NCBI GenBank assembly: GCA_029721435.1
Contig: CM056573.1
Coordinates: forward strand, 100,989,447-101,053,446
DNA length: 64,000 bases
Source of the DNA: Gymnothorax reevesii
Lineage: Eukaryota; Chordata; Actinopteri; Anguilliformes; Muraenidae
Direction: 5' to 3'
Below the pieces are notes generated by a model. The model was not told the origin of the DNA. It searched no databases and saw nothing but the letters and a program-made list of their open reading frames with translations. Position numbers and translations under genes: made by a program. Shown in pieces: positions 46,221 through 57,594 of the stretch; positions within the stretch are counted from its first letter, which is position 1; each line of letters begins with the position of its first letter.

Positions 46221-46590
46221 ATTTCTTAAAAAGCTGAATTATTTGCCAATACAATCTTTCCGAAAGATTCAGCCTCTCAGGGATGCCCTTTTCATATCAA
46301 ATCATGCTTTTGACCTGTGTCTAAATATACTAATTAGCTGTGTGATGTGCCGCAAAGTGTATTTTTTTTTCCAGTCTTTTGTTGCCCCTGACTCAAGATT
46401 TTTGAAAAGTGCTACTAGCGTCAAATTCAAAATGAACGAGTGTTTTTTAAAAAAAAACAGAAAATTTTCCCAGTTTAAACATTTACAATGTTGTCTTTTT
46501 ACTACTTTCCACTAATAATTGGGTTTAAATGATTGATACGTCATTGCATCCGCAGTGTCCCAAAGTTCTGAATAATGGGGTATTATAGGC

Positions 46591-48250
46591 TACGTGTTGG
46601 TCATGAAAGGATATGCAAAACTTCTGCCCAGTCCCAGGAAGAATAATTAAGGATGGAAGGCTATGATGCATCAGGGCAAGTTAAGGTAATTCATAGTTGC
46701 TCGAATAATCTCTAAATTAAGTTTCACTATTGCATTCACAGTACAGGACTGTTTGCCTGCTCCACTCTGCAAACGCAATCTGATATCCGCCGGCAACACC
46801 ACCACACTTTCATTTGTGTCACAAAGCAGCTACAGCCTCGAGTCATGGTGTTTCAAGTCTGAGCAACATTACTTTTGCGGAGCTTTTTGACCAGTGGAGT
46901 CATCATAACCTAGAGCCAACAACCCGAGGTCTGTGTCTCCACTGCTCTCACTTTTCCTCGGAAAACGCGAGAAGAAAATTTCTCAAGGTTTTTTCTTTCA
47001 CTTTCCTCTCCCTTTCATTCGCTTATACACGTTGCCCAGTTTGCTTAATTTAGCATGCACCTGAAGCTGGAATAGCCTATGTCATTCATAGTGCGGCTAA
47101 CAAATATTTGGAATCGCTCGTTAGTATTTGAAACCGGACAACAATCCTACTACAACCACTGCTCTCACAACAACTCACAACTATTATTATCATTATCATC
47201 ATCATCATCATAGTAACATCTAAACATACAATGGACTTGGCTTTTTGTTCGGGTGAACTAAAACCCTTGATATATGTCATTGTGGAGGATGGGCGTGAAC
47301 CGTTGATGTTTTGAAAACTACCTATCTGTACTCAGTAAATAACATGAAAGACGCATGGCCAGCGTCCGTGCAGCTGTCAGGCGTAGCCTACATAAATGTT
47401 GTAGGAATGGATTATTTTTTTGAAGGCACAATGGTTCACTTTTTACAACGGTAAATGTTGGTTTTAGCGAGCAAATACAAAGCGGTTCATTTCGAGGCAA
47501 CTTCACCGTAACACAGTGGTGAAGCCGTAAAACGACGGTCAAACACCACTAAATCTGCATGGACGGACAAACACGCGCCCACGCACGCACGCGCACACAC
47601 ACACGCACACATTTTAGGGAAAAAATTAATTAAAACATTAAACTTAGGTATGACATGAAATAAACTGTAAGAAATTAAACACATCGTTTAGAGAGGAAAA
47701 AAAATATATATATAAAACTTAATGAAATGAAATTCAAGAACTTTATCAACACATCGTTTCAAACGTAGTGTAAGGGAGGCGTCTGTGCCATCTGTAGGCT
47801 ATACTGGATTGAGTCTGTATGGGGAGGGATCGAGGGTTACATCCAAAGCACAAAACACTTTTCCACGCGGGTAGTCTGAACCTGGGCGTTTGGTATATCA
47901 TACATTATTGCAAGGCTATGCCGGCCGAAGTTGCCTATACTTTTGAAATAGCCAAGTAGGCTAAAACGCCGCAATTTAGGCCTATACACGCAAAAACTAC
48001 ATGGGCTTCAAAGTTGATTTTCGTTAAATCGGATGATAGCCTATTCTTTTAAACCAGTGTCTTTCAAACTTGCTTTGATGGCTTATTGCAAAACTTCGCT
48101 GAATGTCTGCACTAAGTCCACAGTAAAAATAAAAATGAATAGGTAGCTATTTGCTTTGTTTATGTGAGATTTTGCCGAAGTGATAAATTCGAATCGGCTG
48201 TTCAATAGACCACTGCATCCATTGTCTACGACCTGAAATAAATTTGCAAG
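46591..48250. other. 5' part of globin X intron 1; no element recognised
   Basis: This stretch directly after exon 1 (in gene direction) shows only short microsatellites: ATTATCATCATCATC near 47170-47213 and GCGCACACACACACGCACAC near 47588-47612. It is the longest part of the intron with no recognisable transposon, so it might hold regulatory sequence. I see no specific site. Confidence 0.45.
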
Positions 48251-48258
48251 TCACTCAC

Positions 48259-48428
48259 CTTACAAACATAATGATACCAACTTTAGCGATATCCTCTTGG
48301 ATAACTTTCCACGACTCTTTGATCATTTCGATTTGCTCTTCGCTGAGCCGAGCGGCGACAGTTTCCTCATCTTTCGCTTCCCTAGTCTGTTTCTGTGGCG
48401 AGCCAAGTCCTGATATTGCGCAACCCAT
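48259..48428 (-). CDS. gbx (globin X): Globin X, coding exon 1 (N-terminus)
   Basis: Read on the minus strand, the ATG at 48428-48426 opens 56 codons plus two bases. The protein begins MGCAISGLG and contains the globin A-helix segment LSEEQIEMIKESWKVI, then IAKVGIIMFV. Fish globin X starts the same way. The family is a membrane-attached, hexacoordinate globin kept in fish and amphibians and lost in mammals. Gly2 and Cys3 are the positions expected for N-myristoylation and palmitoylation. The exon ends ...GTAAG followed by GTGAGTGA, a strong donor. The last two bases AG join the first G of the exon at 11874 to give Arg, exactly the residue expected before LFETHPECKD. The ATG is chosen because the MGC lipidation motif follows it directly. 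Intron 1 starts at 48258 and is filled with transposons. The 5' UTR and promoter cannot be placed with confidence. Confidence 0.93.
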
Positions 48429-48930
48429 CCTCACCGACTTAAACCCACAAAAACGGATTTATACTGAGAACGTTAATACACCAACCGATTGTGCCGCTGT
48501 TACATGCGTTCTGTGTCAAGTCCCCGTCGCGTTCATGGTCCGTATGCTTGTGACGAATTGTCAGCGTTATGTTGAGCGCACAAACTCGGGAATGACGGTT
48601 TATTAATTCATAACTTGAAGTAGCCTGTAAAAGGGACGTCACACTGGGTAACAAAACGAAACAACCTTTTGCGACAAAATGTTTTGAATGAAATACCCAT
48701 TCACGGAACCGCATTTGGCAATTGGAAGTGAAAAAGCGAAAAGAAAAAATAAAGACAGGTGCTGATCGACCAGATGTATCACCAAGCTGCTGAACATCTG
48801 AATCGTGACTAATGAACATCATCTGATACGTCAGCTACGCGGACAGACGCCTAAAAATGTCAGGGGCATTAAGAATTCCCAAATAGTCGCATATCTTCCT
48901 TCAAACCTTCGTAAAGTGTCAACACAGAAC
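48429..48930 (-). promoter_or_regulatory. Globin X upstream region
   Basis: It lies directly 5' of the ATG and must contain the 5' UTR and probably the promoter, unless a non-coding exon lies further upstream. A TATAAAT at 48463-48457 is too close to the ATG to be a convincing TATA box. No CpG-rich island is obvious. Confidence 0.4.
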
Positions 48931-48938
48931 GTTATCCA

Positions 48939-49526
48939 CAGTGGCGGCTCGTGAATTGGCAACAAGGGAAGCCCAAACAATCCCTTAAAGTTAATTATTG
49001 TTCATGACCTGTTTTCAATCATTTATTTACATTACAATAACAGAAACTCCGAAAACTCAACATTATCTGATGCGGCCAGTTTTCATTAATAACGCATACC
49101 TGTCAACTCTCATGCATTCGGCATGAGTTTAAGTGGCATTTTTACGTTCCTCTGCTGTAGACAGCAATTATTCTATCAACGCGTATGTAAGAGATTTTCG
49201 CGTGGAATTTAAGTGCTTGTGCATGGAGGGGTTTGAAGCAATGGAATTGCATAACGACGTTTCAAATTATCTTATTTCATTTAAACAATCATGAAACAAA
49301 CGCATTGCTTCCAACCCCAACCCAGGAGTAAATAAAAGCGTGAGAGGTCTGGAGTCGTAATCAGTATGCGTTATAAATGAAAACTGGCCACATCTGATAA
49401 TGTAGAGAGTTTTCGGAGTTTCTGTAATGGTAATTTAAATGAATGATTGAAAACAGGTCATGACCAGTCATTAATTTTAAGGGATTGTTTGAGCTTCCCC
49501 TATTGCCAGTTCACGAGCCACCGCTG
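48939..49526. mobile_element. hAT foldback element, 588 bp, perfect 8-bp target duplication
   Basis: GTTATCCA flanks both sides exactly (48931-48938 and 49527-49534). The ends CAGTGGCGGCTCGTGAATTGGC and its inverse continue inward for about 150 bp (AACAATCCCTTAAAGTTAATTATTG, GACCTGTTTTCAATCATT, CAGAAACTCCGAAAACTC). The arms could form a long hairpin. No transposase. Confidence 0.92.
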
Positions 49527-49534
49527 GTTATCCA

Positions 49535-50050
49535 TTGAAGGCAAACAAATTCAGCGAAATAGCAGGCGAACTTGATTAGGTCACCAGACATTATTTTCTT
49601 TATCAAAACAGATATTGCCTGCAAGAGAAAAATCAAAGACGCATCACTGTTGGGAAACCCATTTAGGCCTTTTTGTGGAGACAAGAAGGATCTATTGTCG
49701 AATACTTAATAGGCTACCTGAAAGGCACGAAACAATCGTCATGAGTTATGAATTTCCCCTTACATTATTTTTACTTTTTTTTTTCCAGACAACCAAAAGA
49801 TACTAATGAAAACTCTCATAAATTTAGTCCAACTTGCAAGGCAGCTGCTCTATCTTCTTCGTTGTGACTGGGTCAACTTCCACAAATTAATGCAGTTTTA
49901 AAGGATAACAGTAGCCCTCAGGCAGCACACCAATTCTTTCAAGCCCTCACCCTCCTCATTGTCTTACGATTACACAGAGGTATAGCCCTAGGGACATAAC
50001 CAGAGATATTAAAGGTTACAGGAGCTAAGCCTTTATTAGCGTGGGGGCAG
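49535..50050. other. Unassigned sequence
   Basis: No gene or repeat recognised. Confidence 0.45.
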
Positions 50051-50059
50051 GGCCGGATT

Positions 50060-50840
50060 ACATAGTGTGATGCCTCATGAGTGCATGGACGACTCATCCA
50101 GGAGGTCACAAAAGAACCCAGAACAACATCTACAGATCTGCAGGCCTCACTTGCCCCAGTTAAAGTCAGTGTTCATGATTCCACAATAAGAAAGAGACTG
50201 AGCAAAAATGGCATCCATGGTGAAAACCACCACTGACCAAAAGAAACACAAAGGTTCATCTCACATCTGCCAAAAAACATCTTGATGAACCCCAAGACTT
50301 TTGAGAAAATATTCTGTGAACTGGCGAGACAAAAGTTGAACTTTTTTGAAGGTGTGCGTCCTGTCACTTCAGGCATAAAACTAACACAGCATTTCATAAA
50401 AAGAACATCATACCAGCTGGTCAAACATGGTGGCGGTAGTGTTATGGTTTGGGGCTACTTTGCTGCATCAGGACCTAAGCTGCTTGCTGTAATTGATGGA
50501 ACTATGAATTCTGCTTTTGACCAGAAAATCCTGAAGGACAATGTCCTACCATTAGTTTGTGAGCTCAAGCTCAAGCTCTAGCACACTTGGATTATGCAGC
50601 AGGACAATGATCTGAAACACACCAGCAAGTCCACCCCTGAATGGCTAAAAAAAACAAAAACAAAATGAAGTTTTGGAGTGGCTAGTCAAAGTCTGAACTT
50701 AAATCCGATTGAGATGCTGTGGCATGACCTTAAACAGTCCGTTCATGCTTGAAAACCCTCCAATGTGGCTGAATTAAAACAATTCTGCAAAGATGGATGA
50801 TTCTAGGGCCCCACAGAGGATAGTGTTATTATAAACATTT
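50060..50840 (+). pseudogene. Tc1-like transposase remnant
   Basis: In shifting frames it reads HLTSAKKHLDEPQDF, ENIL, VKHGGGSVMVWGYFAASGPK, LLAVIDGTMNSAFDQKILKD and NPIEMLWHDLK-like parts near 50710. The DNA phrase CAGCAGGACAATGATCTGAAACACACC keeps the QQDND-KHT catalytic block. Stops are frequent and I could not define the ends. It belongs to a different Tc1 family from 39854-41447. Confidence 0.8.
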
Positions 50841-51840
50841 GTAAATAAAATATATGGACACTTTCATTTTAAATTTTAATTTTTGTAATAACTTGATCAA
50901 TTTAAAATGAATTTGTCGTTTATTCTTAAAAAGCTGAAAATTGAGAAACAATCTCAGCACAAGAACAATAGGTCTTACTATTCATCATTTTGTATGGCCC
51001 AAATTATGCTACTACGTGAACTGGCTGCACCCTTAGTTCAGACAAGTGGTGAACTGAGAACGGGTGAGGCTGAATGCCGAAGACGGAGCGCCAGAAAAGA
51101 AAGGAAAGAAACAGTTGAGAGAGAGAGAGAGTAGAAAGGTCAACAGTTAGCGACCCAGTTTTTTCAAAAGAAAGGTATATTTTTGTATCTGGCCATTAAC
51201 AAACTGACAAGCTAAATGGCTACGATAGCTGAGTTTGGCCACTGCCTGGATGAAAACTTTGTTTGCACAGTCATTCATGAATACCCTGGGCCCTTGTGAC
51301 AGAAAATGAGATCAGTGTACTTTTGTCAGCATGAAGAGATAAATGAGTTTGTAGCCTTCATCCTGACTTATGGTAGCTACATAAAATAGCTCACTGTCCA
51401 CACAGTAGAATAGATTGCTAAAGGTGTGTTTCTGAAAAATATGTTTTATTCGATTTCCGGTCATGAAAACATGAACGTGTTCTAGAGATCCTGCCTAAGA
51501 ACTTTGTCCAGCGACATATATTTGCTGTGTATTTTGTGAAAACAAATTCTATTCGACCAAACAGATACAGACATCTCTCCAAAAACTACAGCCCCGCCAC
51601 TAGGTGACATTCTTTGTCCATTCTTTTAGGATGTCGAGTTCCAGTCACAGGGCCCAAAATTGCAAGAAGCGCCCCTGGTCATCAGACATGTGTCAGCCAA
51701 TCAGAGGCCAGAGCTGCCATATTGGATCATTCCACGTCAAGCCAAAATATAACACATGGTCAGGGCCATGAGAGGAACATCAGTACAAAGTCTGATCCAA
51801 ATATGCCAGGTAGAGCTTGAGAAGTTGTTTGAAGAAAAAG
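50841..51840. other. Unassigned sequence before the BEL element
   Basis: It includes a short GAGAGAGAGAG run (51117-51131). No gene recognised. Confidence 0.45.
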
Positions 51841-51845
51841 AGTAC

Positions 51846-53701
51846 TGTAAGTGCCAGTTTTCCCTTTGCGTCTTGTCATGCCGTAATTGTCCACTGGGGG
51901 GCACCATGATGTAATTGGGGTCACAGCAATATATGCGAGAACCTTTGTTCAAGTGACGGGTGTTGCCTGACGGAGGGGAACACATCCAGTTTTGGCCACT
52001 ATGCTCTGCGTGTATATGGTAAACTTTCTGGTGTGTTTGCTCTGTGTTCAATGGACTATTGTGAACGATGCTGACTTGGGATGTATTGCTACTGGATGCC
52101 CTTCAACATTGCGGTGAGCCACAATAAATACGCAAAAGAAAGAAGACGTTAAGTTTGTTTATTCATACATACAAGTGATTCCACCTGCCGAGCAAGCGTG
52201 TCAGATTGGAGTTAGTCAAGCAACGTCTCGGGGGGCTTCAAGTGCTAGTCTTAGCCTCTATAGCTAAAGTCAAAACTGTATCCCACGCGATCAAGACGGA
52301 ACAAGATTTATCAAAGTAGATTTAGCTGTTCATCGTGCGACTGGTCTGGAGATACAGGAAGATCTGACTTTACTACGGAGCCGGGGACTGGAGTACTGCT
52401 TCAGCATCGCAACACTGGATCAACACAGCAGAGAATGACCCTGCTTTTCGCCGAAAGTTTTCTAGGTCTACTTGCTTTGGAGTGAAGCAAGTGCGATACG
52501 CATAGTGAGGAAGATTCTCAATTCAGTTTTTCGGCAGCAGAGGCTGGATGATGAAGGATTCCACACAGTCATGTGTGAAGCGGAGGACATATTGAATGAC
52601 CAGCCCATCACCAAGCTGTCCGATGACCCGAACGACCTTGAACCTCTTACTCCCAATCATGCTGGATGATAATGGATTCCACACAGTCATGTGTGAAGTG
52701 GAGGACATATTGAATGATCGGCCCATCACCAAGCTGTCCGATGACCCGAACGACCTTGAACCTCTGACTCCCAATCATATCCTCTTAATGAAAGGAAGGA
52801 CCTCTCTACCACCAGGACTGTTTAATCAACATGACTTGTACATCAAGAGGAGATGGAGGCAAGTTCAATACATCTCGGATCTATTTTGGAAGCGATGGAT
52901 AAGTGAATACCTTCCAATGCTTCAGGAGAGGCAGAAATGGAACGAACAAAAGGAAAATTTCAAACAAGGGGATATCGTCATCATTATGGATCCCACTACT
53001 CCACGTGGCTCATGGCCACTTGCAAGAGTCCTGGAAACATATCCTGACAAATGGGGACTTGTCCGCTCTGTACGACTTCAGACAAAGAGTAACATACTTG
53101 AAAGACCTGTTACTAAGCTTTGTCTGCTGTACAAACCTCTAGGTTAGCCAGAAAGGGTACGCAATTATGTGTGTCAGCTGGGGTAATGCGTACGTGCCTA
53201 TTGTTTGTTTCTTTTACTGGCTCTTTAATTATGTGTTTGTGAATTGTCATGTTTATGTGCCAACCATTACAATTAGGTGCCGGGGTGTAAGAGCCAGTTT
53301 TCCCTTTGCGTCTTGTCATGCCGTAATTGTCCACTTGGGGGCACTGTGATGTAATTGGGGTCACAGCAATATATGCGGGAACCTTTGTTCAGGTGACAGG
53401 TGTTGCCTGACGGAGGGGAACACATACAGTTTTGACCGCTATGCTCTGCGTGTGTATGGTAAACTTTCTGGTGTGTTTGCTCTGTGTTTAATGGACTATT
53501 GTGAACGATGCTGACTGGGGATGTATTGCAACTGGATGCACTTTAACATTCCGGTGAGCTACAATAAATACGCAAAAGAAAGAAGACGTTAAGTTTGTTT
53601 ATTCATACATACAAGTGATTCCACCTGCCGAGCAAGCGCGTCAGATTGGTGTTAGTCAAGCAACGCCTCAGGGGCTTCAAGTGCTAGTCTTAGCCTCTAT
53701 A
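51846..53701 (+). mobile_element. Short BEL/Pao retrotransposon, two LTRs, AGTAC target duplication
   Basis: The 417-bp 5' LTR (51846-52262) and the 416-bp 3' LTR (53286-53701) are nearly identical and both begin TGTAAG. AGTAC flanks at 51841-51845 and 53702-53706. The internal part is only about 1.02 kb and retains just the end of pol. A purine stretch GGTGCCGGGG precedes the 3' LTR. Confidence 0.92.
52470..53147 (+). pseudogene. BEL/Pao integrase C-terminus, with internal duplication
   Basis: It reads VRKILNSVFRQQRLDDEGFH, CEAEDILNDQPITKLSDDPN, DLEPLTPNH, then the same block again from LDDNGFHTVMCEVEDILNDR. It continues ILLMKGRTSLPPGLFNQHDL, RRWRQVQYISDLFWKRWISE, YLPMLQERQKWN, FKQGDIVIIMDPTTPRGSWP and RPVTKLCLLYKPLG to the stop. 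This is the usual C-terminal end of BEL/Pao integrases (DUF5641-like). The 118-bp tandem duplication (units starting 52544 and 52662) shifts the frame, and the catalytic core is gone. Confidence 0.92.
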
Positions 53702-53706
53702 AGTAC

Positions 53707-55075
53707 GGATGGACAGTCGGACAACAGACGTCGCATCAAGGCAATAACTCACTTGGTCCTTTGGACAGGTTAGCTAATAATGTACTTCGGAGGACTGCAT
53801 CACGAACAACAATGAATGATTTCATGAACTGGTACTGGAAACAGAGAGCCAAACAAGGATGAGTTTGCATTAGTTTTTATTTTTGGTGCCATTATTCATG
53901 GTAAGGGACATTTTGATAAACTATTGATAAAAACAGAACTTCTAGAAGAGTTTCAGTTTAGTCTGGAGACTAAATTGACAGGTACTTTAAGAGGCATCTC
54001 ATTTTAATGGGTCAAAAAGATAAAAATATAGAAATATCACATTTGATGCAAACGTTTGTACCACGCATCAAAGCAGTTACTTGGAATTAAAACACTGTCG
54101 CAATTATAATTCGCACCAAGGCAAAAAACTTCCCTTTTACTTCAGTTTGTGGAGGTAGAGGGGCAGCTTATACTTGGTTCCACAGATAATCAGTAGCTCT
54201 TTATATCACGCTCAGAAGAGTAAACTTCTTGTAAATGAGTTTGTGATCCAGGACCTGTATCGTCTTACCTCCAAGGCATTTTTTGTTTCTCATCATTTCG
54301 TTGTGAAATGACAGCAATGTTGAATTTTCATGCATTTTCTTTGCCCTTGCACCGCTATTTTACTGCAGTATTATGAAAAAAAAAAGAAAATAAGTTTTAA
54401 TTACAACTGACAAGTGTCTTGATTTATTGAAATAATTTATCCAGTCTCTGTGACACTCAAATTCTGAGTCACAAAACCTTAAACAAGAGTCATGCACACA
54501 AAGGCAAGGATTCGCTTGATTTTTGCACCTGCATTAAGAGATTTGACCGTTTAACTATTTGCTTGCACAGCCTTTGGCAAAGTTGCAAACCTCAACCAAG
54601 CCTGCTGGTAAAAAGCCTTTAGCCATGAAATATGACCCTTCAGCTTAGTATCACTAAATTCTTGTTGTTTCCAACATGTCACACTGCTGTACATCCCCAT
54701 CCCACATCAACACAGAGTAAACAGTAATTAAACAGTTTTAGAAAAAAATAAAAAATAAACTCAGTCATGAACGCGATCGCAGCACCAAGACATCTTTCTT
54801 TTAACACGTTTCATGCCCAAGCACTGTTCTGTGAAGAAAAACTGTCCTCGGTTCCAAACAGCCGATTTGAAAAAAATGAAAATCAGTCCCGACAAAAACA
54901 GCGGTTTGACTCCCTCGTAGTATTCCGGTCAGCAGCAATTAGCAACGTAGCAACAGAAATCCTCTTTGACACAATCCTGGTAGCCGTAATCTCAGCAACA
55001 CAATTTACAAGCAAAACTATAAAAGGTCACTTAGTACCTTTGATGTTAAACAGCAAGGATCAACTCACTTCACCA
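53707..55075. other. Unassigned sequence
   Basis: Contains an open frame 54767-55075 with no recognised family. No repeat structure was seen apart from A-rich runs. Confidence 0.4.
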
Positions 55076-55139
55076 AAGCATGGTGCTGAGGCACCGAAGC
55101 ACGGTGCATCAGTCTCTGGATGGCAGGGAACTGTTGAAT

Positions 55140-55240
55140 CGAATCGAATCGCCTTTATTGTCATTGTGCAATACAACGAAATTTGAGCGCCGCTCCTTTG
55201 GTGCAAAACAGGAGATAAAATAGATAGATAAAATAAAATA
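55140..55240 (+). repeat. Fish non-LTR tail repeat (GCCTTTATTGTCATTG type)
   Basis: ATCGCCTTTATTGTCATTGTGCAATACAACGAAATTTGAGCGCCGCTCC (in parts) is a widespread fish repeat phrase. A related part, GGGAAAAAGCTATCCCTGAG...TTGTGTGACCTGTACC, stands at 55553-55606, beyond the microsatellite. Confidence 0.6.
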
Positions 55241-55275
55241 CGACAAAAAAAAAAAAAAAAACAGGCAATAATACA

Positions 55276-55284
55276 TATACATAT

Positions 55285-55365
<81 letters not shown>

Positions 55366-55376
55366 CACACATACAG
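55276..55376. repeat. (TA)n microsatellite with CA flanks
   Basis: About 68 bp of pure TA between ACATATACATATACACACACA and CACATACACACATAC. Confidence 0.97.
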
Positions 55377-55699
55377 ATTTTTACGCTCAAGTGGAATGTA
55401 ACCAAGCATTTCACATTATGTCCCTTTATATTTCACAGAAAAAGATTATTCCAGTTGTGTTAAGTATGATCAACATGATCAGTAAAGTGTGATTGAGGGG
55501 ACCATGTTAACCGGATTCGTTTTTGTGTTTGTTGACTGCATTTATAGCTTTTGGGAAAAAGCTATCCCTGAGTCTGTTGGTCCTTGTTTTGTGTGACCTG
55601 TACCTTCGGCACAGGCTGATTCTCGAACGTACGGCTCTGCATTCAGCCACACCATTCACTTCAATGGCCAGAAGACGGGCTTAAAAAGCACTTTGCGAT

Positions 55700-56164
55700 A
55701 ATAACTTTCACTTTAGCTCAATCGCTAACACTTGTTCTTCGCGGCTAATTCTCTAACCTTCTCATCTGTACTCTCCGTTTGCACTACTCTCCATTTTCAT
55801 TCTTCTTCGCCCAAAAAACAACAACTTCACCCTTATCCTTCTGGTCCAGGTCCACTCTAGCTTTCTACTCTGTGGTATATCCCCACCGGCTGATTGGCTA
55901 TGGATAAGGAAATTCCACGGAAAAAGATATTTCATATATTCACCACTTTCCCTCCCTTCAAACCCTGCCATACCAGAGACTCCTCCGCAGGTACCTGGGG
56001 CTCTACAAGGATAGAACGGAAGTCAGTACGACAGATATTTAGGGATAACAATGAGTCTCCATAACAACACATCATCCAAATGAACATACAAGTTTTTTTT
56101 TCTTTAATATACCCATTTCAGGTCAATTGTGAAGCCATTAAGCATCGACATAAAAAATTACGGG
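55700..56164 (-). repeat. Possible LTR or 3' non-coding part of the minus-strand Gypsy
   Basis: Read on the minus strand, it follows the end of the Gypsy pol frame and has LTR-like features (GGTATGGCAGGGTTTGAAGGGAGGGAAAG and a following A-rich part). No second LTR is available for comparison. Confidence 0.35.
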
Positions 56165-57594
56165 TTACTCCACAACATATCCCTCATGGTACCTTACAGG
56201 CAGTTGACCCTTAGTGCTTCTCTGAGGGCGTCTCGACCTGCCGGTTTCATCAGCAATGGACCTTGAATCATCTGCATCCCCAGACAGATCCCCAGCCTCC
56301 CCATTCACCATCATGCTAGCATCTGAAACTACGTCTAGCCCTGCATACTCAAGATCCTCCTGACTTACCCACGGAATCACATTGAGTGTAGCTGCGTCAG
56401 GAGATGAATTGCAAGGGATACAAACTAATCCTACAAAGTCTTTGTCTGAATTGTGATCAGCAGACTTGCATCTGGGTATGGTGGGCTTTTGTCTCACTGG
56501 TGCCAGAAAAGTGCAGTGTTTCATTTAGTCCCGATGCACAACCCTGGAGGGGCCCCCAGCTTCAGGCTTAACTGTGGACACTGGCGTGTTGTGGTGATTC
56601 TGCTTGACTACTAGATAAGGTTCTGGCTCCCATTTGTCTTGAATTTTGTTCCTTCCTCTTGCCCGATGATTCCTCAGCAGAACTCGATCACCTGGCCTTA
56701 CAAGAGCGGCACGTGATGTCTGGTCGTAGATACACTTGCATCGCCAAGAGGCATCCTGGGCGGCTTTCTTAGCTGCCTCAGCAGGCACCTTCAGTTGCTT
56801 ATGATGCCTAAGGACCCAGTCATTAAGGTTATTAACATCACTATGCTCCACATACCTTGCCCCCATAGCATCTTGACGAAGCCTGGCATTCCAACCAAAA
56901 AGAAGGTAGAAGGGGGAGTATCCAGTTGAGGAGTGGATGTGACTGTTGTAGGCCATCAGTTCAGGGAGATGCTCTTTCCAGTTAGCCTTCCTCTCTGGTG
57001 GCAAGGCCCTCAGCATGTCCTGCACTGTCTGGTTAAATAGCTCGCATTGAGCATTGCTCTGTGGATGATACAGGCTTGAGTGACTCTTGGAGATGCTATA
57101 TATGCAACACAGCTCTGTAATTATGCTAGCTTCAAAACTGTACCCTTGATCGGAATGAAGCCTGGCGGGGCAGCCATAATAAACAAACCAGTGCTTTAAA
57201 AGAGCCTTGGCTGTCATCTTAGCAGATTGATCCTTAGTTGGGACAGCAATGGTGAATCGCGTAAACATGTCAGTTAAAACTAACACGTTCTCATAGCCCC
57301 CCACGGACCTCTCCAGTAATGTATAAACCATCGCTAAAACCTCCAGTGGCGTAGTGACACTGGTACATGTCATTGGGGCTATGATTTTTGGAAAGACATC
57401 CCTTGCTAGTGCACACCGCTTACAGTATACTTCTTCACCCAGTCTCGAACATCATTACCCATTGAGGGCCAGTAATAGTTCCGTCTCATCCGGGCAAGCA
57501 TGCTCTTCTCACAGAAATGACCCCCGTGCTCGTGCTCCATACTCAGTTTTTCCAGAAACTTTGCAGAAACGTACTAACTGATGCACCCCCCCAC
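56165..57594 (-). pseudogene. Ty3/Gypsy integrase and pol C-terminus (minus strand), truncated
   Basis: On the minus strand, the zinc-binding part ([35 protein letters not shown]) runs from 57590 with a frameshift, and its second cysteine pair is lost. The 282-codon frame 57373-56525 contains [20 protein letters not shown] (Asp), [20 protein letters not shown] (Asp), [20 protein letters not shown] (Glu) and the C-terminal [12 protein letters not shown] and [11 protein letters not shown] chromodomain-like region. A last frame, 56524-56165, ends RRPQRSTKGQLPVRYHEGYV. At 57594 it stops at the 5' LTR of another Gypsy element. Its protease, RT and RNase H are absent. Confidence 0.88.

Larger units (their letters stand above)
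42915..46590 (-). mobile_element. Tc1-like family K copy 3, with two nested insertions
   Basis: The minus-strand transposase pieces include LFQGRTCLFQQDNAK (43032-43214). The element is interrupted at 43466-44338 by another Tc1 and at about 44590-46220 by an L2 LINE. It ends near GTCCCAAAGTTCTGAATAATGGGG at 46590. The order of blocks matches copy 1 at 9985-11516 throughout. Confidence 0.8.
11875..48258 (-). other. Globin X intron 1, about 36.4 kb
   Basis: This is bounded by the donor after 48259 and the acceptor before 11874. Everything recognisable inside is mobile-element DNA in both orientations: L1, CR1-type and L2 LINEs, Tc1-like elements, hAT, a Harbinger-like MITE, Gmr1-like Gypsy, Helitron and small MITEs. 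No other host exon was recognised. The length is inferred from the two exons being consecutive, which their phases and the protein continuity support. Confidence 0.85.

Noticed and set aside
48457..48463. TATAAAT upstream of the globin X start codon
   Set aside because: At about 30 bp from the ATG it leaves no room for a 5' UTR; likely chance in A/T-rich DNA.
54767..55186. 139-codon plus-strand open frame
   Set aside because: Composition is not strongly protein-like, no family was recognised, and its last third runs through a common fish repeat.
55060..55414. Minus-strand frames of about 100 codons
   Set aside because: They are translations of the TA and CA microsatellite (alternating Tyr-Ile) and the flanking repeat.
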